A stretch of DNA of 64,000 bases. Source: JAEUIE01 sp035430005. GTDB lineage: Bacteria; Planctomycetota; Planctomycetia; Gemmatales; HRBIN36. Shown in pieces: positions 43,127 to 51,941 of the stretch; the first letter of the stretch is position 1; each line of letters starts with the position of its first letter. The position numbers were made by a program, and so were the translations under genes. The stretch spans positions 11,700 through 75,699 of the forward strand of contig DAOMFV010000008.1 in NCBI GenBank assembly GCA_035430005.1. The letters run 5' to 3'. Below the pieces are notes generated by a model. The model did not search any database and was not told the DNA's origin. It saw only the letters and a program-made list of their open reading frames with translations.

Positions 43127-45565
43127 ATGCCCCAATTTACACAGACCAATCGTCCCATTCAGTTGACGACTCCTCTGGGCAAGGATGTCCTCCTGGCCGT
43201 GGGCCTGCATGGCACGGAAAGTCTTTCCACCCTCTATCAGTTCAGCATCGATTGCCTGGCTGAACTCGCCAATGTCAGCAACATCAAGTTCGATCAGATG
43301 ATGGGAGAGTCGATCAGTTTGGCGCTGGAGCTACCGGGCAACAAGAAACGCTATTTCAGCGGCATCTGTCAGCGAATCGGCCAATCGGACAGCGGTTCGG
43401 AGTTCACCCGGTTCCAGCTGCAGATGGTGCCCTCGTTTTGGTTGCTGACCAAGCGTACTCAGTCGCGCATTTATCAACACCTGAGCATCCCCGATATTCT
43501 CAAGGATGTGCTGAAAGGCTTGAAGGTGGACTTCATGCTCCAAGGCACTTTTGAACCGCGTGATTACTGCGTGCAGTATCGTGAAACCGACTTTAACTTT
43601 GCCTCCCGCCTGATGGAAGAGGAGGGCATTTACTACTATTTCAAACACGAAGCCGGCGGCGAAACCCTGGTGATCGGCAATACTCCCGCCGCTCACAAGG
43701 AACTGGAGCATGGCAGCACGATCACGTTCAAGAACCCCCAGCAGAACAGGGCACAGGGTGAAGAGTTCATCGAGTCGCTCATCAAATCACAGGAGATCAT
43801 TTCTGGAAAGATCACTCTCTGGGATCACTGTTTTGAACTTCCCCATAAGCATCTCGAAGCTGACAAAAAGACAGAGAAGACTGTCAACCTGGGAAAGGTG
43901 AGCACGAACCTGGCGCCTCCCAAAGTCAGCTCGAAGCTGGAAAACTATGATTGGCCCGGCGCCTATGCCCAGCGGTTTGATGGAATCAACAAAGGCGGAG
44001 GTAAGCAACCCGCCGAGATACAGAAGATTTTCGAGGATAACAAACGGACGACCGCTATCCGTGCCGAGCAGGAAGCGGCAACAGCCGTCTTGGTGCAGGG
44101 CCTGAGCGATTGCCGGCAGATGATGAGCGGCTATCACTTCACCGTCAAATCTTTGTCCACTGATAAAAGCGTTGTGCCGTTTCAAGCCGACGGCCAATAC
44201 CTGCTGACCCAGGTCACTCACACCATTGAATCCGACCTGAACTTTCGCAGCGGCCTGGGTAGCGGCTTTGCCTACAGAAACAGCTTTTCCTGCATTCCCT
44301 ATGCGGTTCCCTACCGCCCTCAGCACGTCTCCCCCATTCCGGTGATCTATGGCTCCCAGACGGCAGTCGTCGTCGGGCCGGCCGGCGAAGAGATCTTCAC
44401 CGATATGTATGGACGGGTGAAAGTGCAATTCCACTGGGATCGTCAGGGCAAGAACGACGCAGACAGCTCATGTTGGGTGCGTGTGGGCACTCTGTGGGCC
44501 GGCCGCGGATGGGGCTTGCTGCATATCCCGCGCATCGGCCAGGAAGTGATTGTCGATTTCCTCGAAGGCGATCCAGATCAGCCGATCATCGTGGGAAACG
44601 TCTACAACGCTGATCAGATGCCCCATTACAAATTGCCGGATGAAAAAACCAAAAGCTATCTCAGGAGCAACACCTCTCCCGGTGGAGTGGGGTTCAACGA
44701 AATACGGCTGGAAGATAAGAAGGGGGCAGAGCAGATCTTCATCCACGGCGAGCGGAACCAGGACATCCGCATCAAGAACGACTGCATGGAAGCCATCATG
44801 CACGATCGGCACCTGACGGTCGGCATCGAAAAGGATGGGAAAAAGTCAGGCAAGCAACATGAAGAAGTGATGGTCGATAAGCATCTCAAAGTGCATAAGG
44901 ATCAGGAAGAGCATATTGGCGGCAACTATAAGCTGCATGTGGGCGGGATCGACAACGGCCCAGGCAATGTGGACATCATTCTCGATGGTACAAAAAAAGA
45001 GCTCATTAAAGGCGAAAGCCATCTGCATGTGAAGAAAAAGAATACCACTACTTATGATGACAAAGTCGGAATCCATTACAAGAGCAGCTCCTTTCGCACC
45101 GTCGACGGCAACGATCAAGTCCATGCGAAGCAAAATATGTTTCATCAGGTGGACGGGGACAAGAGCGATCATGTCAAAGGCAAGTTGTCACAGGCCGTGG
45201 ACGGCGATTATGGCCTGACTGCCGGCGGGCGCTACGATCAAAAAGTGACGAGCGGATTCTTCCTGGAATCGGCGGCCAATATATCCATCAAGGCGTCAGG
45301 AACTATCGTGCTGGATGCTGGTATGCAGTTGTCGCTCAAAGTAGGTGGTAATTTCGTTGACATTAACCCCACCGGAGTCGCCATCAACGGCAGCATGGTG
45401 TTAATCAATTCTGGCGGGGCTGCTGGTTCCGCCGAACCCGCCAAGCCTGCTTCTCCCAAAGCCCCGAACGATCCCAATGACGCTCAAGATGCAGCCGAGG
45501 CGAAACCGGTCAAACCGGCTGAAGCCGACGATGACAAGACCGGCCAGAAATCAGCACCCTACTAA
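43127..45565 (+). CDS. vgrG: T6SS spike protein VgrG (TssI)
   Basis: An 812-residue VgrG, trimeric spike at the tube tip. The gp27-like part covers about residues 1-380: PLGKDVLLAVGLHGTE, the DYCVQYRETDFNFASRLMEE motif (about 146-165) and EGIYYYF. The gp5-like OB-fold follows with FHWDRQGKNDADSSCWVRVG (about 436-455) and GQEVIVDFLEGDPDQPIIVG (about 471-490). A beta-helix needle leads to an Ala/Pro/Lys-rich charged tail (last 50 residues), which is not a recognised effector domain. An unusually strong AGGGAGG ribosome-binding site precedes the ATG. PAAR follows after 12 bases. Confidence 0.96.
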   Translation: MPQFTQTNRPIQLTTPLGKDVLLAVGLHGTESLSTLYQFSIDCLAELANVSNIKFDQMMGESISLALELPGNKKRYFSGICQRIGQSDSGSEFTRFQLQMVPSFWLLTKRTQSRIYQHLSIPDILKDVLKGLKVDFMLQGTFEPRDYCVQYRETDFNFASRLMEEEGIYYYFKHEAGGETLVIGNTPAAHKELEHGSTITFKNPQQNRAQGEEFIESLIKSQEIISGKITLWDHCFELPHKHLEADKKTEKTVNLGKVSTNLAPPKVSSKLENYDWPGAYAQRFDGINKGGGKQPAEIQKIFEDNKRTTAIRAEQEAATAVLVQGLSDCRQMMSGYHFTVKSLSTDKSVVPFQADGQYLLTQVTHTIESDLNFRSGLGSGFAYRNSFSCIPYAVPYRPQHVSPIPVIYGSQTAVVVGPAGEEIFTDMYGRVKVQFHWDRQGKNDADSSCWVRVGTLWAGRGWGLLHIPRIGQEVIVDFLEGDPDQPIIVGNVYNADQMPHYKLPDEKTKSYLRSNTSPGGVGFNEIRLEDKKGAEQIFIHGERNQDIRIKNDCMEAIMHDRHLTVGIEKDGKKSGKQHEEVMVDKHLKVHKDQEEHIGGNYKLHVGGIDNGPGNVDIILDGTKKELIKGESHLHVKKKNTTTYDDKVGIHYKSSSFRTVDGNDQVHAKQNMFHQVDGDKSDHVKGKLSQAVDGDYGLTAGGRYDQKVTSGFFLESAANISIKASGTIVLDAGMQLSLKVGGNFVDINPTGVAINGSMVLINSGGAAGSAEPAKPASPKAPNDPNDAQDAAEAKPVKPAEADDDKTGQKSAPY

Positions 45566-45577
45566 AGGAACAACGCT

Positions 45578-45868
45578 ATGCCCCCGGCAGCGCGAATGGG
45601 TGATATGCATGTTTGCCCGATGGTCACGGGTGTGGTGCCTCACGTAGGAGGCCCCATCCTTCCGCCCTGTTGCCCCACTGTCCTCATCGGCATGATGCCC
45701 GCCGCGCGGGTGACCGATATGGCGCTCTGCGTTGGCCCCCCTGATTCCATTGCCAAGGGCTCGGCCACGGTTCTAATCGGCAACATGATGGCGGCCCGGC
45801 TCGGAGATCAAACCGTCCATGGCGGGGTGATCGTCTCAGGATTTCCGCAGGTGATGATCGGCGGCTAG
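45578..45868 (+). CDS. PAAR-domain spike-tip protein
   Basis: A 96-residue protein consisting only of a PAAR domain, which caps the VgrG trimer and sharpens the spike. The literal motifs PPAARMGD (2-9), MPAARVTD and MMAARLGD recur as the family's three repeats. His and Cys residues (H11, C13, and later C and H residues) can form the tip metal site. There is no N- or C-terminal toxin extension, so any cargo would bind non-covalently or be encoded elsewhere. It is 12 bases after vgrG and cotranscribed with it; the next gene is convergent. Confidence 0.95.
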   Translation: MPPAARMGDMHVCPMVTGVVPHVGGPILPPCCPTVLIGMMPAARVTDMALCVGPPDSIAKGSATVLIGNMMAARLGDQTVHGGVIVSGFPQVMIGG

Positions 45869-45920
45869 AGCATTACGTTACAACGACCTGAAAAACGCAC
45901 TAAGCGTTCGCTTGTAGCAC

Positions 45921-45956
45921 AAAAAAGAACGAGCCAGGACACTGTCCTGGCTCGTT
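45921..45956 (-). terminator. Terminator hairpin between PAAR and the convergent Cys-rich barrel gene
   Basis: A 13-bp perfect stem, arms 45928-45940 and 45944-45956 with a 3-base loop, sits between converging genes. On the minus strand it is followed by TTCTTTTTT (45921-45929), making a standard Rho-independent terminator for the minus-strand gene. On the plus strand only GTTT follows, so for vgrG-PAAR it would be weaker. Confidence 0.8.
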
Positions 45957-45979
45957 TCACTTATTCGGTCATCGTATCG

Positions 45980-47197
45980 TTAGTACTTGATACGCAACTC
46001 ACCACGATACCAGTTCTGTCCCATGTACTGATCAGTAATGGCATGGGCATAGCCAAAGCCGACATCAATATGATCGCAGTAGACGATTCTCAGGCCAGGA
46101 CCCACGTTAGCATAGGTCTTGCTGGAGGCGCTGGTACCCGATTGAAGCAATGCATCGTTATCATCTGGTGATCCATCGACAAACCCATGAGAGAAGGTCC
46201 AGCCGTTGATTTCAGCAGTGCCGATCACCTGCCAGGGGCCTTTGTCCATCAGCACCTGATTGATACTCAAGTGATAGCTCGTGACCGGGCCATTCCAAAG
46301 CGAATCGCCACCAATTGGTATCCAGTAAGCTACTTCGCTTTGCAGATAGGTATGATCGAAGAGCTTTAGGCTCAAGAGGAAAGCAGGTTCCAGTGAAACG
46401 TGCCCCGTGCCGATGCCAGAAGCTGCAGGAGCTGTGGGGATGAAGGTCTTGAACTGGAAAGTGAACTGGAGCAGTTCGCAATCGAGCAGCAGCGACTTGG
46501 TACCGATCGTCAGATCGCCGAAACCGGCATTGTGAACTGTTGGGTGTGCGGTACTCATCGTAGCATCAGGATTGGGAAACTCGATAGTCCGATAGGGCAT
46601 GGAAGTGAAGATTGAAGCACGGTCGCTGGCTACTTCCTGATACATCGTCAGCTCATTCATATCGAGAGTCTTGACTGAAGCATTGACGCTTTTCCTGGGC
46701 ATGTAGTATTCGACGATTCGAGGTGCACTCAAGTTGCGGAAGGAATCATAGCGGAAGGTGGTATAGGTCTGGGGGCGAACCGTATCCTGCCACAAGGCGG
46801 CATTGGCAGCGTAGCTCCAGCATGGTTCGTAGCAGGGGTCGGAACAGCAGAGACATTCCGCCAGGCCGCCGCAAAAGCTGTCGAGGAAGCCGTTGCCACA
46901 GCTGCCGGTCCATTTGCAGGTGCGGCCAGGCTTGCACAGCCCGCTTTGGCAGCCATCGCTGCAGACCGTTCCGCCCACCCCGCCGCAGGTGGCACAGCCG
47001 CTGTTGCGTTGCGTGTAGGGACGCATCCCGCCGCAGGAGCTGCATTCCACCTGTTGAATGTCGCTCTTGGCCGTCTCACCCGACAGTACGGCTCGAGCAT
47101 AGTCCGGCAGGAACTCGCTGTCGCCCGTCTGGGCAGACGCCGTTCCTGGAACCATCAAGCCCAGGGCGATAATAGCTATCATGGCGAACGTACGCAT
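45980..47197 (-). CDS. Exported Cys-rich planctomycete protein with C-terminal outer-membrane-like barrel, unknown function
   Basis: A 405-residue protein. The ATG at 47195-47197 (MRTFAMIAIIALGLM) gives a clean signal peptide ending at TASAQ; a start 22 codons upstream is less likely. Residues about 50-130 contain about 20 cysteines in CxxC and CxxxC spacing (CSSCGG, CATCGG, CCSDPCYEPC), resembling a disulfide or metal cluster. The remaining 270 residues alternate hydrophobic and polar residues in strand-like runs (LLLDCELLQFTFQFKTFIP) and end YRGELRIKY, a terminal aromatic typical of outer-membrane barrels. I do not recognise a named family; related proteins are annotated as hypothetical in this phylum. 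It follows the HEAT-repeat gene on the same strand by 146 bases. Confidence 0.8.
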   Translation of the reverse strand: MRTFAMIAIIALGLMVPGTASAQTGDSEFLPDYARAVLSGETAKSDIQQVECSSCGGMRPYTQRNSGCATCGGVGGTVCSDGCQSGLCKPGRTCKWTGSCGNGFLDSFCGGLAECLCCSDPCYEPCWSYAANAALWQDTVRPQTYTTFRYDSFRNLSAPRIVEYYMPRKSVNASVKTLDMNELTMYQEVASDRASIFTSMPYRTIEFPNPDATMSTAHPTVHNAGFGDLTIGTKSLLLDCELLQFTFQFKTFIPTAPAASGIGTGHVSLEPAFLLSLKLFDHTYLQSEVAYWIPIGGDSLWNGPVTSYHLSINQVLMDKGPWQVIGTAEINGWTFSHGFVDGSPDDNDALLQSGTSASSKTYANVGPGLRIVYCDHIDVGFGYAHAITDQYMGQNWYRGELRIKY

Positions 47198-47292
47198 ACC
47201 TGAACTCCCCTTCTTGATACTTTTCCCAGACCGAACTGCGTTGTGATGTACGAGAACAGTCATGGGCGGCTCCTGGCATCGTGACTTTTCGG

Positions 47293-47316
47293 GCCAACCG
47301 CTGTAAAGCGGTTGGC
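47293..47316. other. 10-bp perfect hairpin between two exported-protein genes
   Basis: GCCAACCGCT (47293-47302) and AGCGGTTGGC (47307-47316) pair over a 4-base loop between the HEAT-repeat gene and the downstream Cys-rich barrel gene. There is no T-tract. It may be a weak terminator or a processing site within an operon. Confidence 0.55.
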
Positions 47317-47343
47317 GGCAATGGTTGTTTCCGGCAGTCCGTG

Positions 47344-49323
47344 TTACTTGGATTCACCAGTTAGTTGCAGGTTGATCTGGGCCAGGGCCTGGTTGGCTTC
47401 CTTGCCGACCTTCGATTCCACATCCATGCCCAGTTGAGCAAGAACCGGAATCGACTGGTTTGCGGGCACTCCGGTCCGAACCATGGCTCGGATCGCCGCA
47501 CAGCGTACCTGTTCACTGCTGTCCTGCTCGGCAGTCTTGATCAATTGAGCACTGAGTTCCGGCGAGGCTTTGTGGACGGCAGACAGGCTTTCCAATGCGG
47601 TAAATCGTTCCTGGACATTGCCCATCGAAATCTTCTGCATAACGTTCTGCATCGGTGAGACGACCGGTTTGGCTGGGGCAGTAGTCACTACGGCAGCAGG
47701 TTTGGTCGCCACAGGAGCAGGAGCGGAGGCCTGGATCGGCTGAACGGCTGGGGCAGTCTTTACTTCGACCTTGACCACAGGCGGAGTCAGCGAAGCAGGC
47801 GCTGTCGTTGCAGGAGTGGAAGACTGAACCGGCTGAATAGTCGGCGCGGTCTTCGTTTCGACGACCTTGGCGCTGGGTGCTGCGGGGGTGGTGCTGACAG
47901 AAGTCGGGACAGCAGGCTGAATCGACTGAAGAGTAGGAGCAGTCTTCATCTCGGGCGCTTTAGGCGCGGTTACAGCAACTGAGGTAACCGACTCGGTAAC
48001 TCGTGGTGCTGGTGTCGGGGGCAAGCTCACAACGGGCACCGGAGACGATTTCAGTACCGGCATCTGGGGCGGTGGTTGAACCGCAGGAACCGTTGGCATG
48101 GCTGGGCCGCTGATCGTACCGGCTGCCGCGGCGGTCGATTGCGGCATAGTAGTAGCTTGAACCACAGTCTTGGTGTTCGCTTGAGGAACCACTCGTGTCG
48201 GTTCAGCCGCTTGAACAACCGTTGACTTGGCAGGATAGCTGGAGACGATGACTGGCTTGTTGCCACCAGTCATGAGGTCCCAGAGATTAGTCGGTTTGGA
48301 AGTAGTAACGACCTCGGCGGTCTGACCAGGCTGTCCGCCCTGCACAATATAGCCACGAGTTTCAGGCACACCTGAAGAGCGATCAATCAGCTTGGCGAAT
48401 GAATTGCTGCCAGTGACGGGCATCGGTTGTGTTGCTGAAAGAACTCGGCGGCCTTCCCGCACGATCAGCTCCATGGGCTGTTCATTGATGCGGGCATAGT
48501 AGGTCATCTTCGTGGGTCGTTCGAAGGGCGTCGCCTCTCCGAGTTTTCGCGGTTCGTTGGTGCTGCTCTTTTGCTTATCGCCTCCCGACTTTTCAGCACC
48601 GGGTTCAGCTTTGTTTCCCTTGGACTTTTCGGGGGGGGCTTTGATGTCTTCAACAGGAGCAGGATTCATGTCCTGGAAGCAACACAGGCAGTGGTCAAGA
48701 GCCTGGCGGGCGGCAGCCTGCACTCGTGCGGAGGTCTCGCGGGGGAAATCGTCCTTGTTGCTGCAAGTGGTGGCATTGATCAGGGCTTCGATGGTTTTCT
48801 TGGTGCAACAGCAGCCATTGCCCAAGGCCAGTGCTGCTTCAAAACGAACACATTCATTTCTATCACCACGAAGTGAGGCGATCAGTGCATCCTGAGCTTC
48901 GGGCCAGTAATGGCAATCGACGGTGCCCAGATAGCGAACCGCCGCGCGACGTTCCTTGGCGTCGGCTTCGTCAGCCTTGATCTTGGCAGCAGTTCCCTTG
49001 GCTCCATCTTCCTTGAGCAGTTCAGCCGAGGCCGGTGGACAGAATCCAGGAATGATTCCACCGGTAAGCAACCCTAAGGGCGCAGTGGCATTATTGAGCA
49101 TTTGGCCGATAGGCAGTTTGCACAACATTCGACGACATTCTTCTTTCTGTTCCCAACTACATCCCAGCCAGGAACAGAGCGTCTGCTGAGGCGCAGCTGC
49201 GATTACCCCCGGAGCGGCAGCAGTAGCAGCGGCGGCTGCTCCCGCCGGCACTTGAGCAACGGCGCAAGGAACAATGCCAGTTGCGAACAGCAGGCTTGTC
49301 CACCACACATGACGTCTTTGCAT
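47344..49323 (-). CDS. Exported HEAT-repeat protein with long Ala/Pro/Thr/Val-rich linker
   Basis: A 659-residue protein with a signal peptide (residues 1-23, ending AVAQ). Residues about 110-215 form HEAT-like helices (KERRAAVRYLG, then ECVRFEAALALG) with interspersed cysteines. A charged linker and a short beta segment (TYYARINEQPMELIVREGRR) follow. Residues about 370-575 are low-complexity A/P/T/V with three near-copies of a KTAP-x-x-Q-x-I/V-Q-x-x-x-P unit. The C-terminus is another HEAT pair (about 585-650, QVRCAAIRAMVRTG). The HEAT ends suggest a scaffold joined by a flexible spacer, perhaps in the periplasm or on the surface. No enzymatic motif is seen; the exact role is unknown. Confidence 0.8.
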   Translation of the reverse strand: MQRRHVWWTSLLFATGIVPCAVAQVPAGAAAAATAAAPGVIAAAPQQTLCSWLGCSWEQKEECRRMLCKLPIGQMLNNATAPLGLLTGGIIPGFCPPASAELLKEDGAKGTAAKIKADEADAKERRAAVRYLGTVDCHYWPEAQDALIASLRGDRNECVRFEAALALGNGCCCTKKTIEALINATTCSNKDDFPRETSARVQAAARQALDHCLCCFQDMNPAPVEDIKAPPEKSKGNKAEPGAEKSGGDKQKSSTNEPRKLGEATPFERPTKMTYYARINEQPMELIVREGRRVLSATQPMPVTGSNSFAKLIDRSSGVPETRGYIVQGGQPGQTAEVVTTSKPTNLWDLMTGGNKPVIVSSYPAKSTVVQAAEPTRVVPQANTKTVVQATTMPQSTAAAAGTISGPAMPTVPAVQPPPQMPVLKSSPVPVVSLPPTPAPRVTESVTSVAVTAPKAPEMKTAPTLQSIQPAVPTSVSTTPAAPSAKVVETKTAPTIQPVQSSTPATTAPASLTPPVVKVEVKTAPAVQPIQASAPAPVATKPAAVVTTAPAKPVVSPMQNVMQKISMGNVQERFTALESLSAVHKASPELSAQLIKTAEQDSSEQVRCAAIRAMVRTGVPANQSIPVLAQLGMDVESKVGKEANQALAQINLQLTGESK

Positions 49324-49640
49324 GATACTTGCCCTTTAGCGTTCACCCGGAAACGAACTTACGTTGATCGGGGCGAATTCACTCAACTTTTGCCACCAGG
49401 GACGTTAACCGTCGCCTTCATCATCGACACCACAAGGGGCAAGTCTTAAAGAATAGGTAATTTTTCGTGGTAGTGAGGATAAGGGCGAACTTGTGACCTT
49501 TCGCAATCCGGGCGCTTCATCCTGATCTGAGTTTTGCTATTAACGCAGGGACTAAACCATAAACTAAGAGCATTTCTTCACTCTTCGATCAAGAACGGTT
49601 CAAGTCAAGACGGCATTCGGACGACACGGCGTGCAAAATC
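49324..49640. other. Intergenic region upstream of the HEAT-repeat gene
   Basis: 317 bases between the toxin-fragment 3' end and the HEAT-repeat gene start. It must contain the promoter of the HEAT-repeat gene. I see no palindrome, RNA gene or credible ORF in it. Confidence 0.4.
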
Positions 49641-49986
49641 TCAGCGCAGTTCTTCCAGCGTGCGACGAATCCCTGGAGGAACTATGTGCATCGGAATGCG
49701 ATCGAGAGCACTGTAAAGCTTGTCAAACACTGGACGAAGGATCTTCTCAAAGTGAGTATCCTTGTTTGCAGCAGCGACTGCTTTTTTGACCGTCTCCAGA
49801 TACTTGGAAAACTTGCCGAACTTGACCGTATCACCAAGATACGGGAAGATGCTGAGGCCGCTCAGCCCGGCGTTGATCCACTGACCACGATATATCGAGA
49901 TGATAGCGTTGGTTGAATCGACAAAAGGAGTCGGCTCGATAAATCCCAAGGACATCCAGGATCATCTGCCCAATGTAGAGCAGGAG
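49641..49986 (-). pseudogene. Decayed polymorphic-toxin (pretoxin-linker) fragment
   Basis: An open frame from ATG 49955 encodes 104 residues beginning MSLGFIEPTPFVDSTN. Its core, NAIISIYRGQWINAGLSGLS then IFPYLGDTVK, fits the hydrophobic linker that precedes the toxin module in polymorphic toxins. In the neighbouring frame just upstream the sequence reads GQMILDVLG, exactly the expected preceding segment, and dropping one G from the GGG at 49945-49947 joins the two frames. The upstream frame is open only to 49986, so only a remnant is left. The C-terminal toxin domain is also missing: the frame ends PGIRRTLEELR. It may be a leftover T6SS or other effector cassette, or a silent tail. Family recognition is by pattern only. 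Confidence 0.55.
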
Positions 49987-50222
49987 CTACTGTTACTCCC
50001 CCGGCAACACATTCAATTCTGGGATATCAAAGGGCACTACTGTGCTCCTTGTCACTATTTCTTCAATGAACTCATCGCATCCGTACTGAAACACTCTATT
50101 CCATGAGAAGAAGCGTCTCCCCGTTCAGGAGGGGTTTGAGTTTACCATACCAGCTCTCTTCCGTACATCATAGACAAACAAATCTCCATTCTTTTGTCAT
50201 GGTAACTGAACGGGCCTAATTC

Positions 50223-50906
50223 ATGCAGCGAACGATCTTGATGACCGGAGTTACGCGCGGCCTGGGTCGAGCTCTGGTAGACCGTTTCATTGAAAAGAAC
50301 TGCATTCTCTGGGGTTGCGGACGGAGCGTAGAGCATATTCAAACCCTGTCGAAACAATACCCCTCACCGCACGCTTTTGCTGTAGTGGATGTTGCCAGCG
50401 ATAAAGACGTCGAGCGATGGGTCACGCCTTTGATCCAACAGTATGGCGTCCCAGATTTATTGATCAATAATGCTGCTCTGATGAACAGGCTCGCTCCGCT
50501 CTGGGAGATTGCCGCCAACGAGTTTGACCCCCTCATCGATGTAAACATCAAAGGGGTAGCCAACCTGATTCGTCACGTGGTACCGGCGATGATCGAACGT
50601 AGCAGCGGGATCATCATCAATATGAGTTCAGGCTGGGGCCGTTCCACCTCTTCTGAAGTTGCCCCTTACTGTGCTTCGAAGTATGCCATCGAAGGATTGA
50701 CCAAAGCCCTGGCGGATGACCTTCCGGATGGTCTGGCTGCGATTCCTTTGAACCCTGGCATCATCGATACCGACATGCTCCGCACCTGTTTTCAGGAATC
50801 GGCCGGCCATTATCCTGATGCAAAACACTGGAGCTATCAGGCTGCAGACTATATTCTGGCTTTAGGGGCCACTGACAACGGCCTGTCACGTACCATACCG
50901 CAATAA
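50223..50906 (+). CDS. SDR-family oxidoreductase
   Basis: A 227-residue classical short-chain dehydrogenase/reductase. The cofactor glycine motif TGVTRGLG is at residues 8-15, DLLINNAALMN (about 78-88) holds the NNA motif, the catalytic Ser is in IINMSSGWG (about 131-139), and YCASK (about 148-152) carries the active-site Tyr and Lys. LNPGIIDTDM is the usual post-active-site loop. An Arg at the end of beta2 (GCGRS) hints at NADP. Substrate unknown. It is followed 21 bases later by cdsA, suggesting cotranscription. Confidence 0.92.
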   Translation: MQRTILMTGVTRGLGRALVDRFIEKNCILWGCGRSVEHIQTLSKQYPSPHAFAVVDVASDKDVERWVTPLIQQYGVPDLLINNAALMNRLAPLWEIAANEFDPLIDVNIKGVANLIRHVVPAMIERSSGIIINMSSGWGRSTSSEVAPYCASKYAIEGLTKALADDLPDGLAAIPLNPGIIDTDMLRTCFQESAGHYPDAKHWSYQAADYILALGATDNGLSRTIPQ

Positions 50907-50927
50907 CTTTGGCCCAATAACCTTGGA

Positions 50928-51845
50928 ATGATGATGCTGAGAGCACGTCTTATCGTCGGTACGCTCCTGGCCGTCTGGGGTTTTTCGGTCCTGTGCTTTG
51001 ATCGCTGCTTCGCTCCATGGTTCCCCATCTCCTTCACGTTCGGGGTCGCTGTCACGTTCGCCCTGGGATATGAACTGCAGCAACTCCTTCCCGCTGAGGC
51101 AAGACCTCGATCCTTTCCGCTCTATGGTTCAATGCTGTTGCTGGTGATCTTCAACTGGGCCAGTGCTTTGGGATGGCCCGGTGCGCCGCTGGCATGGATT
51201 ACCGGAGGCTTGCTTACCAGTCTGCTCGTCTCCTTTCTCGTCGAAGCCTGGAATTACCATGAACCCGGGCAGGTTACCAAGCGTCTGGCTCTGACGTTCT
51301 TCAGCGTGGCCTACATCGGCTTTCTGGGGTCGTTCTTGATTCAATTGCGCTGGTTTCATCCTGATGGTTCTACGGGGACGGGCCCAAGCACTATCGCCCT
51401 CATGGTAGCGATCTTTGTTCCAAAATGTTGCGACATCGGGGCGTTCTTCACCGGTAAGCTGTTCGGCAAGCATCGCATGACGCCGTTGCTCAGCCCCAAG
51501 AAGACCTGGGAAGGCGCAGCCGGCGGGATTCTCATCGCTGGTCTGAGTGCGGTGCTCATGATCCAGGGAGTCGGCACCTGGTTCGACCTGGACCCGACTG
51601 GCCAGTTTCCCTTCCGCCATGGCTCGACATGGGGAATACCAGGTTGGATGATGACGCTTTTGATGGGAATGGTCATTGGTGTCGCTGGAATGCTCGGCGA
51701 CCTCATGGAGTCGCTGATCAAGCGTGATCTTCATCTGAAGGACGCCTCCAGCACACTGCCCGGCTTCGGCGGTCTGCTCGATGTCTTCGATTCCATCCTC
51801 TTCAGTGTGCCTGTGACCTATGGCATTCTGCAATGGGCCGTATGA
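50928..51845 (+). CDS. cdsA: Phosphatidate cytidylyltransferase CdsA
   Basis: A 305-residue integral membrane enzyme making CDP-diacylglycerol from phosphatidate and CTP, the branch point of phospholipid synthesis. At least seven hydrophobic helices are visible. The central KMTPLLSPKKTWEG-type segment (here MTPLLSPKKTWEGAAGG, about 185-201) and the C-terminal signature KRDLHLKDASSTLPGFGG then DVFDS (about 265-289) are the CTP_transf_1 motif with its catalytic aspartates. In the signature the usual G-HGG is GFGG. It starts 21 bases after the SDR gene. Confidence 0.93.
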   Translation: MMMLRARLIVGTLLAVWGFSVLCFDRCFAPWFPISFTFGVAVTFALGYELQQLLPAEARPRSFPLYGSMLLLVIFNWASALGWPGAPLAWITGGLLTSLLVSFLVEAWNYHEPGQVTKRLALTFFSVAYIGFLGSFLIQLRWFHPDGSTGTGPSTIALMVAIFVPKCCDIGAFFTGKLFGKHRMTPLLSPKKTWEGAAGGILIAGLSAVLMIQGVGTWFDLDPTGQFPFRHGSTWGIPGWMMTLLMGMVIGVAGMLGDLMESLIKRDLHLKDASSTLPGFGGLLDVFDSILFSVPVTYGILQWAV

Positions 51846-51856
51846 TATGATCTTCT

Positions 51857-51880
51857 CCCCTCTCCACCGGAGGAGAGGGG
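51857..51880. repeat. CCCCTCTCC/GGAGAGGGG hairpin between cdsA and phoH
   Basis: Perfect 9-bp arms at 51857-51865 and 51872-51880 with the 6-base loop ACCGGA, 11 bases after the cdsA stop codon, then GTTGGGG. It could weakly terminate cdsA transcripts. This pyrimidine/purine palindrome resembles small intergenic repeats seen in many GC-rich genomes. Confidence 0.55.
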
Positions 51881-51941
51881 TTGGGGGGCATTGACAGTTG
51901 CCCTTTCTCATCGAAGCCATTATTTACGAAAAGTACCATTC

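Noticed and set aside
49900..50106. Plus-strand frame opposite the toxin remnant
   Set aside because: It has no ribosome-binding site, no protein-like pattern and overlaps better-supported minus-strand sequence.
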